Of a stretch of DNA of 64,000 bases, positions 21,301-32,384 are shown piece after piece. How positions within the stretch are numbered: the stretch's first letter is position 1; the number at the start of each line of letters is the position of its first letter. The DNA is taken from contig NC_135726.1 in NCBI RefSeq assembly GCF_964656455.1, positions 28,283,168 to 28,347,167 on the forward strand, read 5' to 3'. Under the pieces are notes generated by a model. It saw nothing but the letters and a program-made list of their open reading frames with translations. It did no database searches and had not been told where the DNA came from. This stretch comes from Halichoerus grypus. Taxonomy: Eukaryota; Chordata; Mammalia; Carnivora; Phocidae. The position numbers and the translations under genes were made by a program.

Positions 21301-22639
21301 AGCAGGCCCGAACCCACCATTAGTACGGGACCTGAGCCAATAACTAGGGCTCTCTATCAGGGGCTCCCGATAGCCAGGCCCAGAGCAGAAGTCTGGGCCA
21401 CGGGGAGTCCGCAGCAGGGTGCCTGGAGCCCCAGGGGGGTTTCTCGGGCAGGCAGTATCCTGGACAATTGGCCTGAGCAGCAGGTCCTGTACCCCCCGTC
21501 GCCCAGAATTTTTAGAAGTCCCTTCCCCGCCGTGCCTGCCGCCCCAGCACAGCTCGGCAGCCCCGACTCGGGTAATTTCCAGTGATAATTATTGAGTGTG
21601 CACAAAGGCCTGGCTTGTTTTCTCGTCCGGGTGGGGGCCCGGGCAGCTCTGTTTGGGCCGGGAATTGTCGGAGGGCCTCTGTTTACCAGCTCTGTCTCCT
21701 CTTTGTTAACATTCCTCACTAACTGTGGCTCCTCTAGGGCTGAACCAGAGAGAGAAAAGGCGGCACCCGGGTCCGCTCGCTTCTGTGACCCCGCTCCCAG
21801 TCCCTCGAGCCCCTGGGAACCTCTCCCCGCACCCGCCGGGGACAGGAACATGGGGCAGGCTGCTGAAGGGGCCCAGAAAAAGCTCAGCTCACCTGGCAGG
21901 TGCAAGCCCCACATCTCAGGCAATGGCTTTAAACACGGGGCCTTTCCCGTTACCCATTGTGGGCTGAAAACAGTCATTAGGTGTCACTTTCTATGGCAGT
22001 CTTCTCTCTTTTTGGGGGCAGAGCGGATAATTACACACCTGGCCCTCTGCTACCTTGCACAGTCCCCCAGGACAAATGCTACCTAGGTCTCCGCGGTACT
22101 TGGAGCCCATTCCCACCCAGCACTTACACGGCCGACAAATGAATGTTTTTGCCTGTCCTCGGTTCACATAAATAGCCACAAATTCCTATAATTAACTACA
22201 GTAAGCTAGGCTGGGATTAAAACAAAGACGGGCTTGTTTACTGGGATGTTCTGAAACAAGCAATTTTCAACATTACAGTGTTAACTGCTGTCTCTGTCTT
22301 TGTTAAGCAAGGCATGGGGTAAGGGGGGGCAGGCATGAATGGTGAGGGGCCCCCCGCTGGGAGATGGGAAGGAGGGGTGGGGATGATGGTTTCTGAAGTC
22401 TCAGCCAAAAACCCTTTGTCCATGGGTCATTGGGTCCCTAAGGCTCCAAGACCCACTCAGCCTCCAAGGGAGCCAGGCGTAGCCAAGTAGACACCCTGTC
22501 CCCTTCCCAGATGGTGGGGTTTGAGGGCCCCCAGAGGGCGGGGTGCCTTACTCTTGGCGAAACTGTGTCCTTCCACCTACCTGGCAAAATCCCTGAAATT
22601 TCCACCATTAAGTATTCAAGTGAGATAGAGCTTGGGAGA
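21301..22639. other. Repeat-free unique block, candidate regulatory DNA
   Basis: About 1.3 kb without a recognised repeat. 21570-21600 (ttccagtgataattattgag), 22020-22045 (gcggataattacacacctgg) and 22130-22300 (cctataattaactacagtaa, ttttcaacattacagtg) are AT-rich islands with TAAT cores in GC-rich DNA. A 206-codon minus frame (21357-21977) has no recognised domain and is paired with plus-strand frames. Confidence 0.45.
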
Positions 22640-22765
22640 CCATCTGCCCCAGGCCCTCCTTTTCCAGATAGGGAAACTGAGCCCCAGAGAGGCAAACATA
22701 GCTAAGTGCTCAAGGTTGCCTGCTGAGTTGCTGACCAGGCGAGATTTGAACTCAGGTTTCCTAGG
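22640..22765 (-). repeat. MIR SINE fragment, minus orientation
   Basis: tttccagatagggaaactga, gccccagagaggcaaaca and gagatttgaactcaggtttc are reversed MIR words. Confidence 0.75.
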
Positions 22766-22772
22766 TACCTAC

Positions 22773-23087
22773 CAGGGGTCAGCAAACTAGGGCCCACGGG
22801 GCGACCCTGCCTGCCACCTGCCTTTTGACAGCCTGCGAGCTAAAAATAGCTTTTACATGTTTCAATGGCTAAAAAAAATTAAAAGAAGAATAATAGGATA
22901 GGGCATCTGAAAATTACATGAAATTTAAGGGTCCATAAAGAAGAAGTCTTCCTGAAACATAGTTTCCATATTATCTCTGGCTGCTTTCAAGCTATAGGAG
23001 CTGAGTGACTTCCAGAGGCGGGATGACCCCCAGAGCCTAAAATATTTACTATCAGACCTCTTGCAGAAAAAGTTTGCTGATTCCTGC
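22773..23087 (+). mobile_element. hAT-Charlie MITE, longer variant
   Basis: Starts caggggtcagcaaactaggg and ends gtttgctgattcctgca, inverted termini of the family also at 18449. It keeps an extra interior (taaaagaagaataatagg, attacatgaaatttaaggg) lacking in the shorter copy. Confidence 0.85.
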
Positions 23088-23479
23088 ATTGTATGTTGCC
23101 TTATTGCTCTATTAAAAATAAGGCAGGATTTTTTTTTTTCCAATAGTTTATTTTCTACCTAGCGGGATTCTTTCCTCAAACAAAATCTTGGGCAGACCTC
23201 CCATGTGTAAAGCTCATCAAAGGGGCCCTGTTCTGTTCAGTTGGGTGGGAGTGGGATAAGGACCGTGAGGAGGCTCTGTGGACTCCCGGAGTAGCTGGAA
23301 GAGAGTCTGAAACCCCCAGGTGAAAAATAGCATCTCCTGCTCAGGCCTCCTTGTCCACACCAGAGCTGCATGGTCTACACGCTTGTGTCCCATTTCAGCG
23401 GAGGAACCAGGTCTCTGAGGCGGACCCCGAGAGAGGAGCGGCCTGACTCCCAGGGGATACTGAGGGGAGCAGTTGGGAC
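23088..23479. other. Unique DNA
   Basis: T-rich tract at 23128-23140 (ttttttttttttcc). Nothing else recognised. Confidence 0.5.
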
Positions 23480-23657
23480 AAGGCTCCGGCCCTCACAGGG
23501 CTGACATTCTAGGAAGAGAGACAGCGTGAAGATGTTGAGGAATGTCAAGGAGTTACTCATATAAAGAAGAAAAATAGAGGAAGGAGAGAGAGAAGGACAA
23601 GCGTGCAATGCTGGTTAAGGAGAAAGGGGAGGACACTGAGGAGGTCAATTTGAGCAG
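23480..23657 (-). repeat. L2 fragment, minus orientation
   Basis: ggccctcacagggctgacat followed by tctaggaagagagacagcg is the reversed L2 phrase 'ccctgccctcatggagcttacattctag'. The rest is purine-rich. Confidence 0.5.
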
Positions 23658-23711
23658 GGAATGAATGAATGAATGAATGAATGAATGAATGAAAGAAAGA
23701 AAAAATGAAAT
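23658..23711. repeat. (GAAT)n microsatellite
   Basis: About eight GAAT units followed by gaaagaaagaaa. It lies beside a reversed L2, whose natural tail is (TTCA)n/(TGAA)n-like, so it may be an expanded L2 tail. Confidence 0.9.
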
Positions 23712-24394
23712 GGGAGAGAAAAATCCAGATTGTGGACGGGGTTGGGGCAGGCTGGCCCACATGGGTCACTAGATCGAAGCCTCAGGGAACCCTAGAGAGG
23801 CAGATTTGACATTGAAAAATGGCTTTGAAAACTTAGAGATTTGTGCGAGGCCACGGGGGGGGGAGCGGTCCCCCTGCAGTCACACCTTCAAACCCTGTGT
23901 CCCATCACTGTGATCCTAGCCAGACCCCAAACCGCGGACGCATGTCCCCGTGGGCAAGACCAGGTGTCTGGGGCACAAAGAAGTCAGTGGAGAAGGCTCT
24001 AGGGCCTGGGGCCCCTGAGTTCTGGGGAAGCCTTCCAGCGGAGCAGGGGAGGCCGAAAGCCACCCTGCCACGGCGTCCACATCTGCCACCCGTACTCTCG
24101 GATACAACGGTCTGGCGTCCAACCCCATGGAGGTTTCTTTGTTCACCTTGATGACTTGCATTAATGGTTCCGCCATAAAGGCAACTCGGCCCGTGGCAGG
24201 GTGACAAAGCTCATAAAAAGTCAAAAAGGTGTTTCACAGCCACCCAGTGGCCATAAGGGCTCCTGGCAGCCCTACCTCCGGAACCAAGGGACCAATAGCC
24301 TCGCAGGCATTAGCCAGAAGCGGGGCGAGGCGCCGAGGGGGAGAAAGGGAGGCCAATGGGGTGGTGCCCGGAGAAAGCAGGGCAAGTCAGGAGA
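23712..24394. other. Unique DNA with one enhancer-like stretch
   Basis: 24125-24240 has tgatgacttgcattaatggt, tccgccataaaggcaac and gctcataaaaagtcaaaa, unlike the GC-rich flanks. Overlapping frames of about 100 codons on both strands are probably chance. Confidence 0.4.
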
Positions 24395-24550
24395 CTCTAC
24401 CCACGCGCCCTTCGGCAAGTCACCCCCTCTGGGCCTCTGCGGCCACCTCTCAACCATGGGGCTGAATGGAATGATAGCAAGACAAACTCTCGGGGTTGCC
24501 GTGAAGGGCCGATGAGGTGACATGCATGAAATCCCATAAAAACTGTCAAA
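24395..24550 (+). repeat. MIR SINE fragment
   Basis: cccttcggcaagtcaccccc, ctctgggcctctgcggccac and gaggtgacatgcatgaaatc follow MIR order with many CpG-type changes. Confidence 0.65.
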
Positions 24551-24684
24551 GAGATGAGCCAGCACTGCAGAGGGAACGACTAACAGACGCAGGACAACGA
24601 CAGTCCAGTCTGGCCAGGGAAGGCCTTGAGCTATCCGAACGTCGGGGGTCTCACGAGACAACAGGCCATCCGTGCAGAAATGAA

Positions 24685-24890
24685 AGGCAAGGCCTTCTGG
24701 GGCCAGGCCACCTGGATTCAAATCCCACCCTGGGCTCGAATTCCAGCACTGATGCTCAGGGGTCGTGCGATTTGGGCCAAGTTGCTTTATTTCTCGGGAT
24801 CTCAGTTTCATCCTCTAGAAAATGGGGACAATAAGGGGTGTCACTTGTACTTAGGGCTTCCCACCAGAGCTGCCTGTGTGAGTTACAGAA
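24685..24890 (+). repeat. MIR SINE
   Basis: ccacctggattcaaatccca, tgggccaagttgctttattt, ggatctcagtttcatcctct and agaaaatggggacaataagg are MIR in order. Confidence 0.8.
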
Positions 24891-25169
24891 ATGACGCAGT
24901 CCGAGAGCGCTCGGGTCCTTGTTCCTACAGGGTACCATCTCTGCTGCCCAGGGCTGTCGTGAGGACAGACGGTGGGTTCTGGGCACATGGAAAGGATTGT
25001 TCTTGAGGGTGCCTGGGGGCCAGTTTGGGGAGTTTGACGCGGGGTGGGGGGGCTTGCTTCTTGCTTCTTTCTCTTCTGCTGGCTTGTCCCACACTGCGGG
25101 AGTCGGGACCTGGCCAGATCTGCTCTACGCTGTAGCTTTCTTCTTCAACCAGTTATTGGCTAATGTTGA
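24891..25169. other. Unique DNA
   Basis: Nothing recognised apart from a G-rich tract near 25040 (cggggtgggggggc). Confidence 0.45.
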
Positions 25170-25300
25170 CTTTATTGAGCTCCAGCCATTAGTCCATGTG
25201 CTGAAGACACAAAGGGGACGGAGCAGACCAGTGCCCTGCCTTGGGGGGGCCGACTTTTTGGGAGGAGGCAAGAAGTACAGATGCGAACAGATATAGGCTG
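25170..25300 (-). repeat. Possible L2 fragment, minus orientation
   Basis: gactttattgagctccagcc, agtccatgtgctgaagacac and agtgccctgccttggggggg resemble reversed L2 3' DNA ('ttattgagcacctactatgtgcc..cctgccctca'). Confidence 0.4.
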
Positions 25301-26807
25301 CCAGCCACACTATGAAGAAAACAAAGGCAGGTAAGGGGCCAGGGGTTGGGGGACGGTTTCCACAAAGTGGGTGGCCAAGGTCAGGTATCTGAATGGCTCA
25401 CACTCTCACTACTTGCGAATCCCGGTGCGGCTATGACCTTCCCTGATCACCATTCCTAGTCCTTGCCCAATCACACACAGGCGCATTGGAGTACACACAT
25501 TGGTCCTTCATTCATTCGTTCATTCCCTGCTCAGATTGACTTCCTCAGTGTCCTCCCCTTCCTCCTCTGAGGAGGCGATGGCCAAGTACGTGTATTTTCT
25601 TCTGTGTGCCAGGGAGACCTGAGCGAGACGTTCTCTCTGGTCCCTTGGCACACCTTGCTGCCGCCTTCAGGGCAGGGGGAGGCTGTCCTGCTCTGTCGCT
25701 GAGGGCCGTGTCCAGACCCCGAGGTGTCCATCCTCGGCGAGCCCGGCGAGAGGCCTGCACCTGGTTCCTCAGAACGAGTGCTGCAATCAGCCCTGAGGAG
25801 AGCTATTTTTTATTTGGACCAAAGGTACAATTAACAGCCTCCGCTTGGGCCTTGCCCAGCCCCGGGGCCTCCGCTCCTGCCTGACTGACCAGCAGGAGGG
25901 AGGGGACCCTCTCAGTACCCCTCAGTCAACGGCCAGGGCTATTTTGGTGACTGTTATTTGGGCAAGGAGTGGGCTAGTGGCTTGTGGGAGGGAGGGAAGG
26001 AGGGAAGATGCTAAAAATACGGAGGCCAGACTGAGGTGACTGGCCCCTACCCTCTCAACAGGCCTGGCCTCCCTTCCTGGGTGAGGAGAGCCTGGTCCTG
26101 TTCTGTCCTGGGGATAGGCTGCTGAGGGCCCCAAACCACCTGACAGCACTTTTGTTTTGGCTAATGTTAGTCATGGCCACCATTAGTCAGGAGGGCCCAC
26201 TGGGGCTCGGTGACCCGCCGAGGTCACGCAGTGGGTAGGTGGAGGACAGATGTCTGGGATGTTGAGAAGCAGCTGCAAGTGGAGCAGTGGACAGCCCAGT
26301 CAGAGTGGCCTCCTGCTGAGGATATGGTTTGGAAGAAATCCATGATGACATCGCCGCCCCCAGGCTCCTCCAACCCTCCCCGAGCTGCAGAAGGACCCCA
26401 GTCACCCCACCACCTCAGCCCCTCGTCCACACACCTGAATCCCGCCAGCCAAGGTCAGCTCCTCGAGGACGGCCGGAGTGAGGACCCCAGGCAGCTGTGA
26501 TCTCCCTCATTTCCTAAGCAAGTGGGCTTGGGGGGCCAGGGTCAGGAGGATTCTCAGTTACACCTTGATTTCAGGTGATCATGGACATACCACCCAACAT
26601 CCTGGGCCTCACATCGTTGGCTTTGACCACCTTTGTGAACAGCTCTCTGGTGACTCCCCCAGGCTTCTACCAGATGGCAACTCTACCACTGGATCTGTGA
26701 TGTATTCAGCTTGAAGGTCAAGGTCTACTGCGTGGGAGCGCCCCGCTACCTGGCGAGATGGGGCCCATCAGACAAGAGAACCTAAGAGGCCCTTGATGTT
26801 GGATTTA
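25301..26807. other. Repeat-free unique block
   Basis: About 1.5 kb without a clear repeat. 25800-25830 (attttttatttggaccaaag) and 26150-26190 (ttttggctaatgttagtcat) look enhancer-like. A 39-codon frame starting at 26581, 11 bases after an AG preceded by ttgatttc, is noted and rejected as an exon. Confidence 0.45.
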
Positions 26808-27245
26808 GTTATTCATTCATTCACTCATTTGCTCATTTGTTAATCTGTTCCTTAAATACCTCATGAGGGAGCACCATCTACATGTAGGAATTGTTCCAGG
26901 CACTGGGAATCCAGTGGGGAAGCGAATGAAAGCCCACGTTCTAGTAGAACTTACAATACGGAAGAAACTGACAGCACAGAAGTAAATGAACCACTATGTC
27001 CGGAGGTGATGGGTGTCATGAAAAGAATAAAACGGGGTTCAAGAAATAGTGTGTGTGTGCGTGTGTAATCCAACGCGCCTGTGTGTGATTGGGCAAGGGC
27101 TAGGAATGGTGATCAGGGAAGGTCATAGCCGCACCGGGATTCACAAGTAGTGAGAGTGTGAGCCATTCAGACACCTGGGGGGAGAGCATTCCAGGAGAGG
27201 GTGTGAAGTACAAGGTGCCGAGGGGGCAGCAGGCTTGCAGGAGAA
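26808..27245 (-). mobile_element. L2 LINE 3' region, minus orientation
   Basis: attcattcattcactcattt, gttccaggcactgggaatcc, cccacgttctagtagaactt and agagcattccaggagagggt are reversed L2 segments in order. A short (GT)n patch (27050-27064) is embedded. Confidence 0.8.
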
Positions 27246-28024
27246 CGGAGAGACCTCCGCACCCTTCATCCACCCTTCTCCTGCCCCCGCAGGTCCTGGG
27301 GACGGAGGTGACCCCTGCACCCTCTCTTGCCCATCGCAGCACCCTCTCCCCAGGGCAGTCCTCTCTCCCCTCTGAGCCCCTGGTGAACCTTCACCCTACA
27401 ATTACCATCCTCTGCCCAGGGCTATTTCCTGCAGCCTTGTAAATAGAACCTCTTTCAGCTGCACACACATTATGGTTTGTCTAAAACGGTGTCAAAGGAG
27501 CCAATTTTCCTGAACGGGGACCATTGACAAGAGGTAAAGTTTACAGAGGACTCCCGCAGGCCCGCAGGAGTCAAAAACAAGGGCTTGGCGGGTGACACAA
27601 GCACCCAGCAAAGTCTGCTGGAATAGACTAGAATAGACGGGCAGACCTGGGGCTTCTTGAGGGGTGGATTTTTCTTTGGGACATGGAAATAAACAAGATG
27701 GTAGGCCCACAACTTGACCAGCGTTATCAGGGAGGGGCCCCAGCTCAGGCTCAGGGAGCACCTGCTTACCCTTTGTGAGCAGAAGCCAACAGTATTTGAT
27801 GTGCTGGGCACCTTGCAGAAGTGAAGAAGCTTTACTGTCAGAGAGAGGAAAGAGACATAGAAAGCAAGGCAGCTCCAAGGCCTCTCCACCCTCCATGCCG
27901 GCCATCCGGTGACAGCCCCCGTGGCCCCAAGCCCATGTGACATGTGAGCCCACTCCGGGCAGAAGCAGCCCCCAGTCACAGGGCTGGGTTGAGTGGAAGG
28001 CAGGCTGGACCGGGGTCCCCCTGT
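27246..28024. other. Unique DNA
   Basis: Frames of 153 and 169 codons on the minus strand (27470-27979) overlap each other in different phases, so at least one is chance. No domain recognised in either. Confidence 0.45.
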
Positions 28025-28215
28025 GAAGTTAGGGTTATTATCCCCAGCCTACAGATGAAGAAGACGAGGTCCAGAGAGATGTCAGATGTGTAATGCTTCA
28101 GTCTCAGGGAATGCTTTAGACTTTACTGCTTAAAATCTCATGTTTGGCAAGTGGCAGAGGCAGGATCTGAATACAAGCCTGCCTGACCCCAAAGCCTGGA
28201 AGTCTTCCACTGTTC
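28025..28215 (-). repeat. MIR SINE, minus orientation, with internal insertion
   Basis: Starts ggttattatccccagcctac, agatgaagaagacgaggtcc and resumes ggcaagtggcagaggcagga, tctgaatacaagcctgcctg. About 60 unmatched bases lie between the two halves (28085-28145). Confidence 0.7.
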
Positions 28216-28599
28216 CAGAAACTTCTCAATTCTGACTCTGCTCTGCTTTAGCGAACCCCGGGCAGAGCCCTGGGAGCAGGAACCTCAGCAGACCATGACC
28301 TTCCCGCGGCCCCAGAGCAGTGTCCTGTACCAGCTCTGGGGCTCCTGGCCCTTTCCAGGACCCAGACCTGAACCCTACAAAGCAGATGCTGCCTGCTTTG
28401 GCCCAGGTTCCCGCCTCACTTATGCTTCTATGAATAAAGGTTCAGAGAGCATTTTAGGAACCAAAACCACATAGTAATCTTCCCTGCCTTTTTTTAAAAA
28501 CAAAACAAAACAAAACAAAAACCTAGAACAGATGTTCAAGGAACATCTGAGCTAGAAAAGTACGCTCACTTGGATCACCTAAAGATGTCCCAGAAAACA
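28216..28599. other. Unique DNA ending in an A-rich tract
   Basis: 28488-28521 is T/A-rich with CAAAA repeats (caaaacaaaacaaaacaaaa). No SINE head precedes it. Confidence 0.55.
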
Positions 28600-28728
28600 G
28601 AGGTCCAGGATCGGTTCTGGATACAGATTTATCTCAAAGTCATTTAACTTCCCTGAGCCTCAGTTTTGTCATTTACCGAGTAAGAGAGATGTTAGTATCC
28701 ACCCTGTCAATATCCCATTTGCCTCAAG
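28600..28728 (+). repeat. MIR SINE fragment
   Basis: atctcaaagtcatttaactt and ccctgagcctcagttttgtc match MIR. It is cut short on the right where a CAN SINE follows. Confidence 0.7.
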
Positions 28729-28959
28729 AACTGGTTGGATGAGGGGCACCTGGGTGGCTCAGTCATTGGGTGTCTGCCTTCGGCTCGGGTTGTGATCCCA
28801 GCGTCCTGGGATCGAGCCCCGCGTCAGGCTCCCTGCTCCGCGGGAAACCTGCTTCTCCCTCTCCCTCTCCCTCTGCTTGTGTTCCTTCTGTCGCTGTCTC
28901 TCTGTCAAATAAATAAAAATTTAAAAATCTTAAAAAAAAAAAAAAACTGGTTGGATGAG
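28729..28959 (+). mobile_element. CAN SINE with 15-base duplication
   Basis: The body (28744-28944) reads ggcacctgggtggctcagtc, gggttgtgatcccagcgtcc, gatcgagccccgcgtcaggc, a (CCCTCT)n-like tract, AATAAA and an A-tail. The perfect duplication aactggttggatgag is at 28729-28743 and 28945-28959. Confidence 0.96.
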
Positions 28960-28964
28960 AAACA

Positions 28965-29130
28965 TGGGCGATACGATCAGACTCATTTGGGTTTGAATTC
29001 GCAGCCCCACCGTTTCTAGTCGTGTGATCCCTGGTATCTGAGAGTCCCCCCACTGCGGGTCTCAGTTTTCTCAGCTGCAAAATGGAACTAACAAGCCTCG
29101 CTCTGCCTCTCTTCCGTGATGAGTGTGCGG
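28965..29130 (+). repeat. MIR SINE
   Basis: catttgggtttgaattcgca, gcgggtctcagttttctcag and ctgcaaaatggaactaacaa match MIR. Confidence 0.7.
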
Positions 29131-30119
29131 CTCCTGGGAAGGAGGGGACTATAATGTATCCTAGGGTTTGCCTCCTCCCTCTGGGGACTTGTAGTTGTTA
29201 AAGGGCATATATACACACACATCTCTTTATATAGATGTAAACACATACACAAATAAAAAGTGAACATGCATTAAAGATTTTATTTAACGCATTAATTAAT
29301 GAGGCAACAACTGTTCAATGGAACATCCAAAGAACTACATGGACAGGCAATCAAGAAAGCTGAAATGAATTTAGAAATAAATGCAAAAAATAACCTACCC
29401 ACACGTCATGAATCAACTGCGATCTGACCAAACAAAATTCATTTGCATTCCTACAGACAGCAAGTATTTGAAGTATTATTCATTTTCTATAATTTTCAGA
29501 GATGTAAAATAGCTCAGAGACTATGAAGTGTGGGGAGAATCCAGAAGGATGGGCCATTCAGGACACACAGCATTGTTTTTTTCTGTTTATTTCAAAGCCT
29601 TTCACAATGTTTGCTGACATAGTCATGGTGCCCTCCCCACGCCTCCCCTCCATTTCCAAAACGGAGTAGCAAAGAAATGTGTGTCTCTTGAGCCACTCAA
29701 ATCAAGATGGTGGCAGGAAAAGTTTCACCTTAGGGATGAGCTTCAGTTAATCAGTAGCAGCTAAAGAGCTGCGTGGAGAAGACTCTGAGGCTGCTCAGCA
29801 CGGAAGGGAATGGGTCTGACCCGGGGGCGATGGGTACACAGAACTCTCTTGTAACTGTTCCTTTCCAGTGTGATCCTCTATGCTCTTTTCCGTTCTGGCT
29901 GGCAGGACTAGAAAAGGACCCCAGGGTGACATTGGGAGTCAAGTGCTATAAAGGACAGAGCTACAAGAGGGAAGGTGCCCGTGTCCCAGGATGGCAGGAG
30001 AACCTCCCAGTCAGAGATACTGGACCCAAGTGAGAAATTAAACTTTTTCTCTATTTAATCGTTGAGGTTCTGGGGGTTATGTGTTGTGGCAGCAGGTATT
30101 ACCTTATCTTATGCAGCCC
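29131..30119. other. Unique DNA, AT-rich left part
   Basis: 29190-29520 is AT-rich, with atttaacgcattaattaatg near 29281. It has no repeat I recognise and may be a conserved element or an unidentified old repeat. 29520-30119 is unremarkable. Confidence 0.4.
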
Positions 30120-30285
30120 TTGCCTACCTGGGTTTGCAATCTTGTTCACAGGCTGTGTGATCTTGGAAAAATGACTTTACTTCTCTGAATTGTGCTCAAA
30201 TGCACAAAGCAGGGATTATGATCTATCCGTCACAACTTAGCTGGGAGAATCTATTAAGAAAATGCATATGGTAGGAGCCCGTGCC
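30120..30285 (+). repeat. MIR SINE
   Basis: tacctgggtttgcaatcttg, ctgtgtgatcttggaaaaat, tttacttctctgaattgtgc and agcagggattatgatctatc follow MIR. Confidence 0.7.
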
Positions 30286-31094
30286 CTCTTTCAAAGGGTG
30301 ACTTAAAATCTAAAACATCTTCTAGGAATTGGTCCTTTCCTTGGGGGGTGCACAGACAGACCTCTTTACAATTCTATAAGAGAAGTCAGCTTCAAGTAGG
30401 AGCAGAAAGAGAGAACTGGAAATGCTTGGTAGACCAATAAGCTTGGGGGGGTGGAGGTAGCAGTGATTTCCAGTACACAGCAGCAAAGCCCTGCTAACTG
30501 GGGAAATGGTCCTTCCTCCACACGGGAATAAACTGAACTGACTCCAAAGAAGATGAATGCTCGCTGTGAGGGGTGTGCCAGCCTCACAGGTGATCTAGAA
30601 GGAACGTTGGTACGTGTCTCTCGGATGGGGAGACCGAAGTGGAATTGGAGCACCCACTTTTACCCTCAGTCATGGGGCTTGATCCCATCCTTAGCCCCCT
30701 TTTCGGGCTTGCTGTGGCTGAGCTGGGAAAACCTCAAAGAGGGTCTGTTGGGGGCACAGGAAGCAACCTGTGTGTAGAACCCCTTTCCCTCCATCCTGTA
30801 GGAAGCAGTGTCTTGGGGACAGGTTGCAGTCACCATTTTGCAGAGCTCAAAAATGCCTGCATACAGAGAGATGTGGAAATATTTTTAAAGAAAAATTTTA
30901 AGAGAGAGAGTAATCTAGAAGATAAAGATCATCCGTGGTGGTGTGGGGTGGGAGAAGTAGGGAACCATCCCAGTGAAGGTCTGGGTTTGCAAGGACCTTC
31001 ATGAAACAAGGGAAAGACCAAGCTAGTTATCATTCCCTACCTTTATCTCTGCCACCTTGTCTTTTCTGAGAAGTAGTGAACCTGAAAGAAACGT
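30286..31094. other. Unique DNA
   Basis: No gene or repeat named. 30870-30920 is A-rich (tatttttaaagaaaaatttt). Confidence 0.5.
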
Positions 31095-31615
31095 TGCTGT
31101 TACAACTAATAAATGAATTCAGTACAGTTGCGGGATACGCATCAATATGCAAAAAGCAGTTGCATTTCTATACACTAATAATGAACGAGCAGAAAAATAA
31201 ATTAAGAAAACAATCCCATTTACAATTGCATCAAAAAGAATAAAATACTTGGAATAAACTTAACCAAGGAAGGAAAAAAAGACCTCACTGGAAAATAGAA
31301 GCCATGGATGAAAAAAACAATTGAAGAAGACACAAATAAGCAGAAAGGTATTCCATGCTCATGGATTGGAAGAATTAATTTTGTTTAAAAAGTCCGTAGT
31401 ACCCAAAACCACCTACAGATTCAGTGCACTCCCCATCGAAATTTCAATTTCATTTTTCACAGAAGTAAAACACACAATCCTTATGTGTGTGGAATCACAA
31501 AACGTGCCAAATAGCCAACACAGTCTTGAGAAAGAAGAACAAAGCTGAAGGTATCACTCTCTCTGATTTCAAACTATATCACAAACCGGTAGCAATCACA
31601 ACAGTATGATATTGA
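31095..31615 (+). pseudogene. L1 ORF2 3' fragment, decayed
   Basis: Matches the L1 ORF2 segment after the reverse-transcriptase core, with agcagttgcatttctataca, cccatttacaattgcatcaa, gattcagtgcactccccatc and ctgatttcaaactatatcac. A translated stretch contains FSALPIEISISFFTEVKHTI, diverged from the L1 'AIPIKLPMTFFTELEKTI' region. Stops and frame changes make it non-functional. It ends where the SINE begins. Confidence 0.85.
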
Positions 31616-31930
31616 GGGGCGCCTGGGTGGCTCAGTTGGTTAAGCCTCCGACTCTTGATTTCAGCTTAGGTCTTCTTAGGTCTTAGGTCATAGCTCATAG
31701 GACCTCAGCTGGCTTCATCCGTTCATAGACATGCCTCTCTCCATTGCACACTCTTGAGATGCATCCTGGTGTGATGGTTAATCTCATGTCAATTTGGCTG
31801 GACTGTGGTGACCAATTATTTGGTCAAACATTAGATGTTGCTCTGAAGATGGCGGGGCTGTGAGTTAAAGCCCTGCATTGGGCTCCATGCTGGGCGCGGA
31901 GCCTACTTAAAAAAAAAAAAAAAAAAAAAA
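31616..31930 (+). mobile_element. CAN SINE with a 164-bp internal templated insertion
   Basis: Head ggggcgcctgggtggctcag and tail part ccctgcattgggctccatgc..A21 belong to a CAN SINE, but 31686-31849 is not SINE. It is a copy of 32650-32813 with four mismatches in 164 bases and no indel. The entry side has three stuttered copies of cttaggt and the shared word ggtcat. No target-site duplication is obvious. Confidence 0.9.
31686..31849 (+). repeat. Acceptor copy of a 164-bp local duplication
   Basis: Identical in length and phase to 32650-32813 (constant offset 964). Differences: c/t and a/g in the cttcatc.gttcat.gac region, c/t in aatc.tatgtc, a/c in gacc.atta. It sits between SINE head and SINE tail. 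Confidence 0.97.
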
Positions 31931-32384
31931 GAGGCACTGTATCTAGAACAAGGGAGACATTGGCCTAGCACTGATCAGACCCTACTATATTATCATCAGT
32001 ACCATCACTAAGACCTTCACCTTCTTCACCATCATCATCATCACCACTATCATTACTAGCATTCTTATTCATTATTACACCCTTAGCACCTAGAACAGAG
32101 TGAATACAAATGTTGTTGCATGGGTGAGAGGATGCATAAATGAGAAAACTTAAGAGCTAACAGTTCTGGCAGATGCAACTCTGTAGGTGTCTTATTCCCA
32201 GATAAGAACTAAGCTGAGCCTGGAGACCTGGAGTTCTGGGTACCACGTGACAGAAAGCAGACACTGAGCATGCTCAGTCCCAGAATATTGGTGTTCCCGG
32301 CTCCATGCTGAAGAAAATAAAATGGCGACTCCCTTTAGAATTGACTGTAGGGGAAGTTTATGAGGAAAAGTACAATAGAGGATG
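31931..32384. other. Mixed old repeat DNA, no gene
   Basis: A short (ATC)n patch at 32025-32050 (ccatcatcatcatcaccact). agcacctagaacagagtgaa resembles an L2 3' end. 32200-32340 has atgagcatgctcagt-like symmetry and aaaatggcgactccc. Family assignments are uncertain. Confidence 0.4.

Noticed and set aside
21357..21977. 206-codon minus-strand frame, one of the longest in the window
   Set aside because: No domain, signal peptide or membrane segment recognised. It is matched by a 164-codon frame on the other strand.
26581..26700. A 39-codon frame with a splice-acceptor-like sequence just upstream (ttgatttcag)
   Set aside because: The peptide has no recognised domain, another phase is open over the same bases, and no matching donor or neighbouring exon is evident.
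32020..32060. (ATC)n-like stretch as a CRISPR or satellite array
   Set aside because: Only a few trinucleotides with no spacer structure. No CRISPR-like array occurs anywhere in the window.
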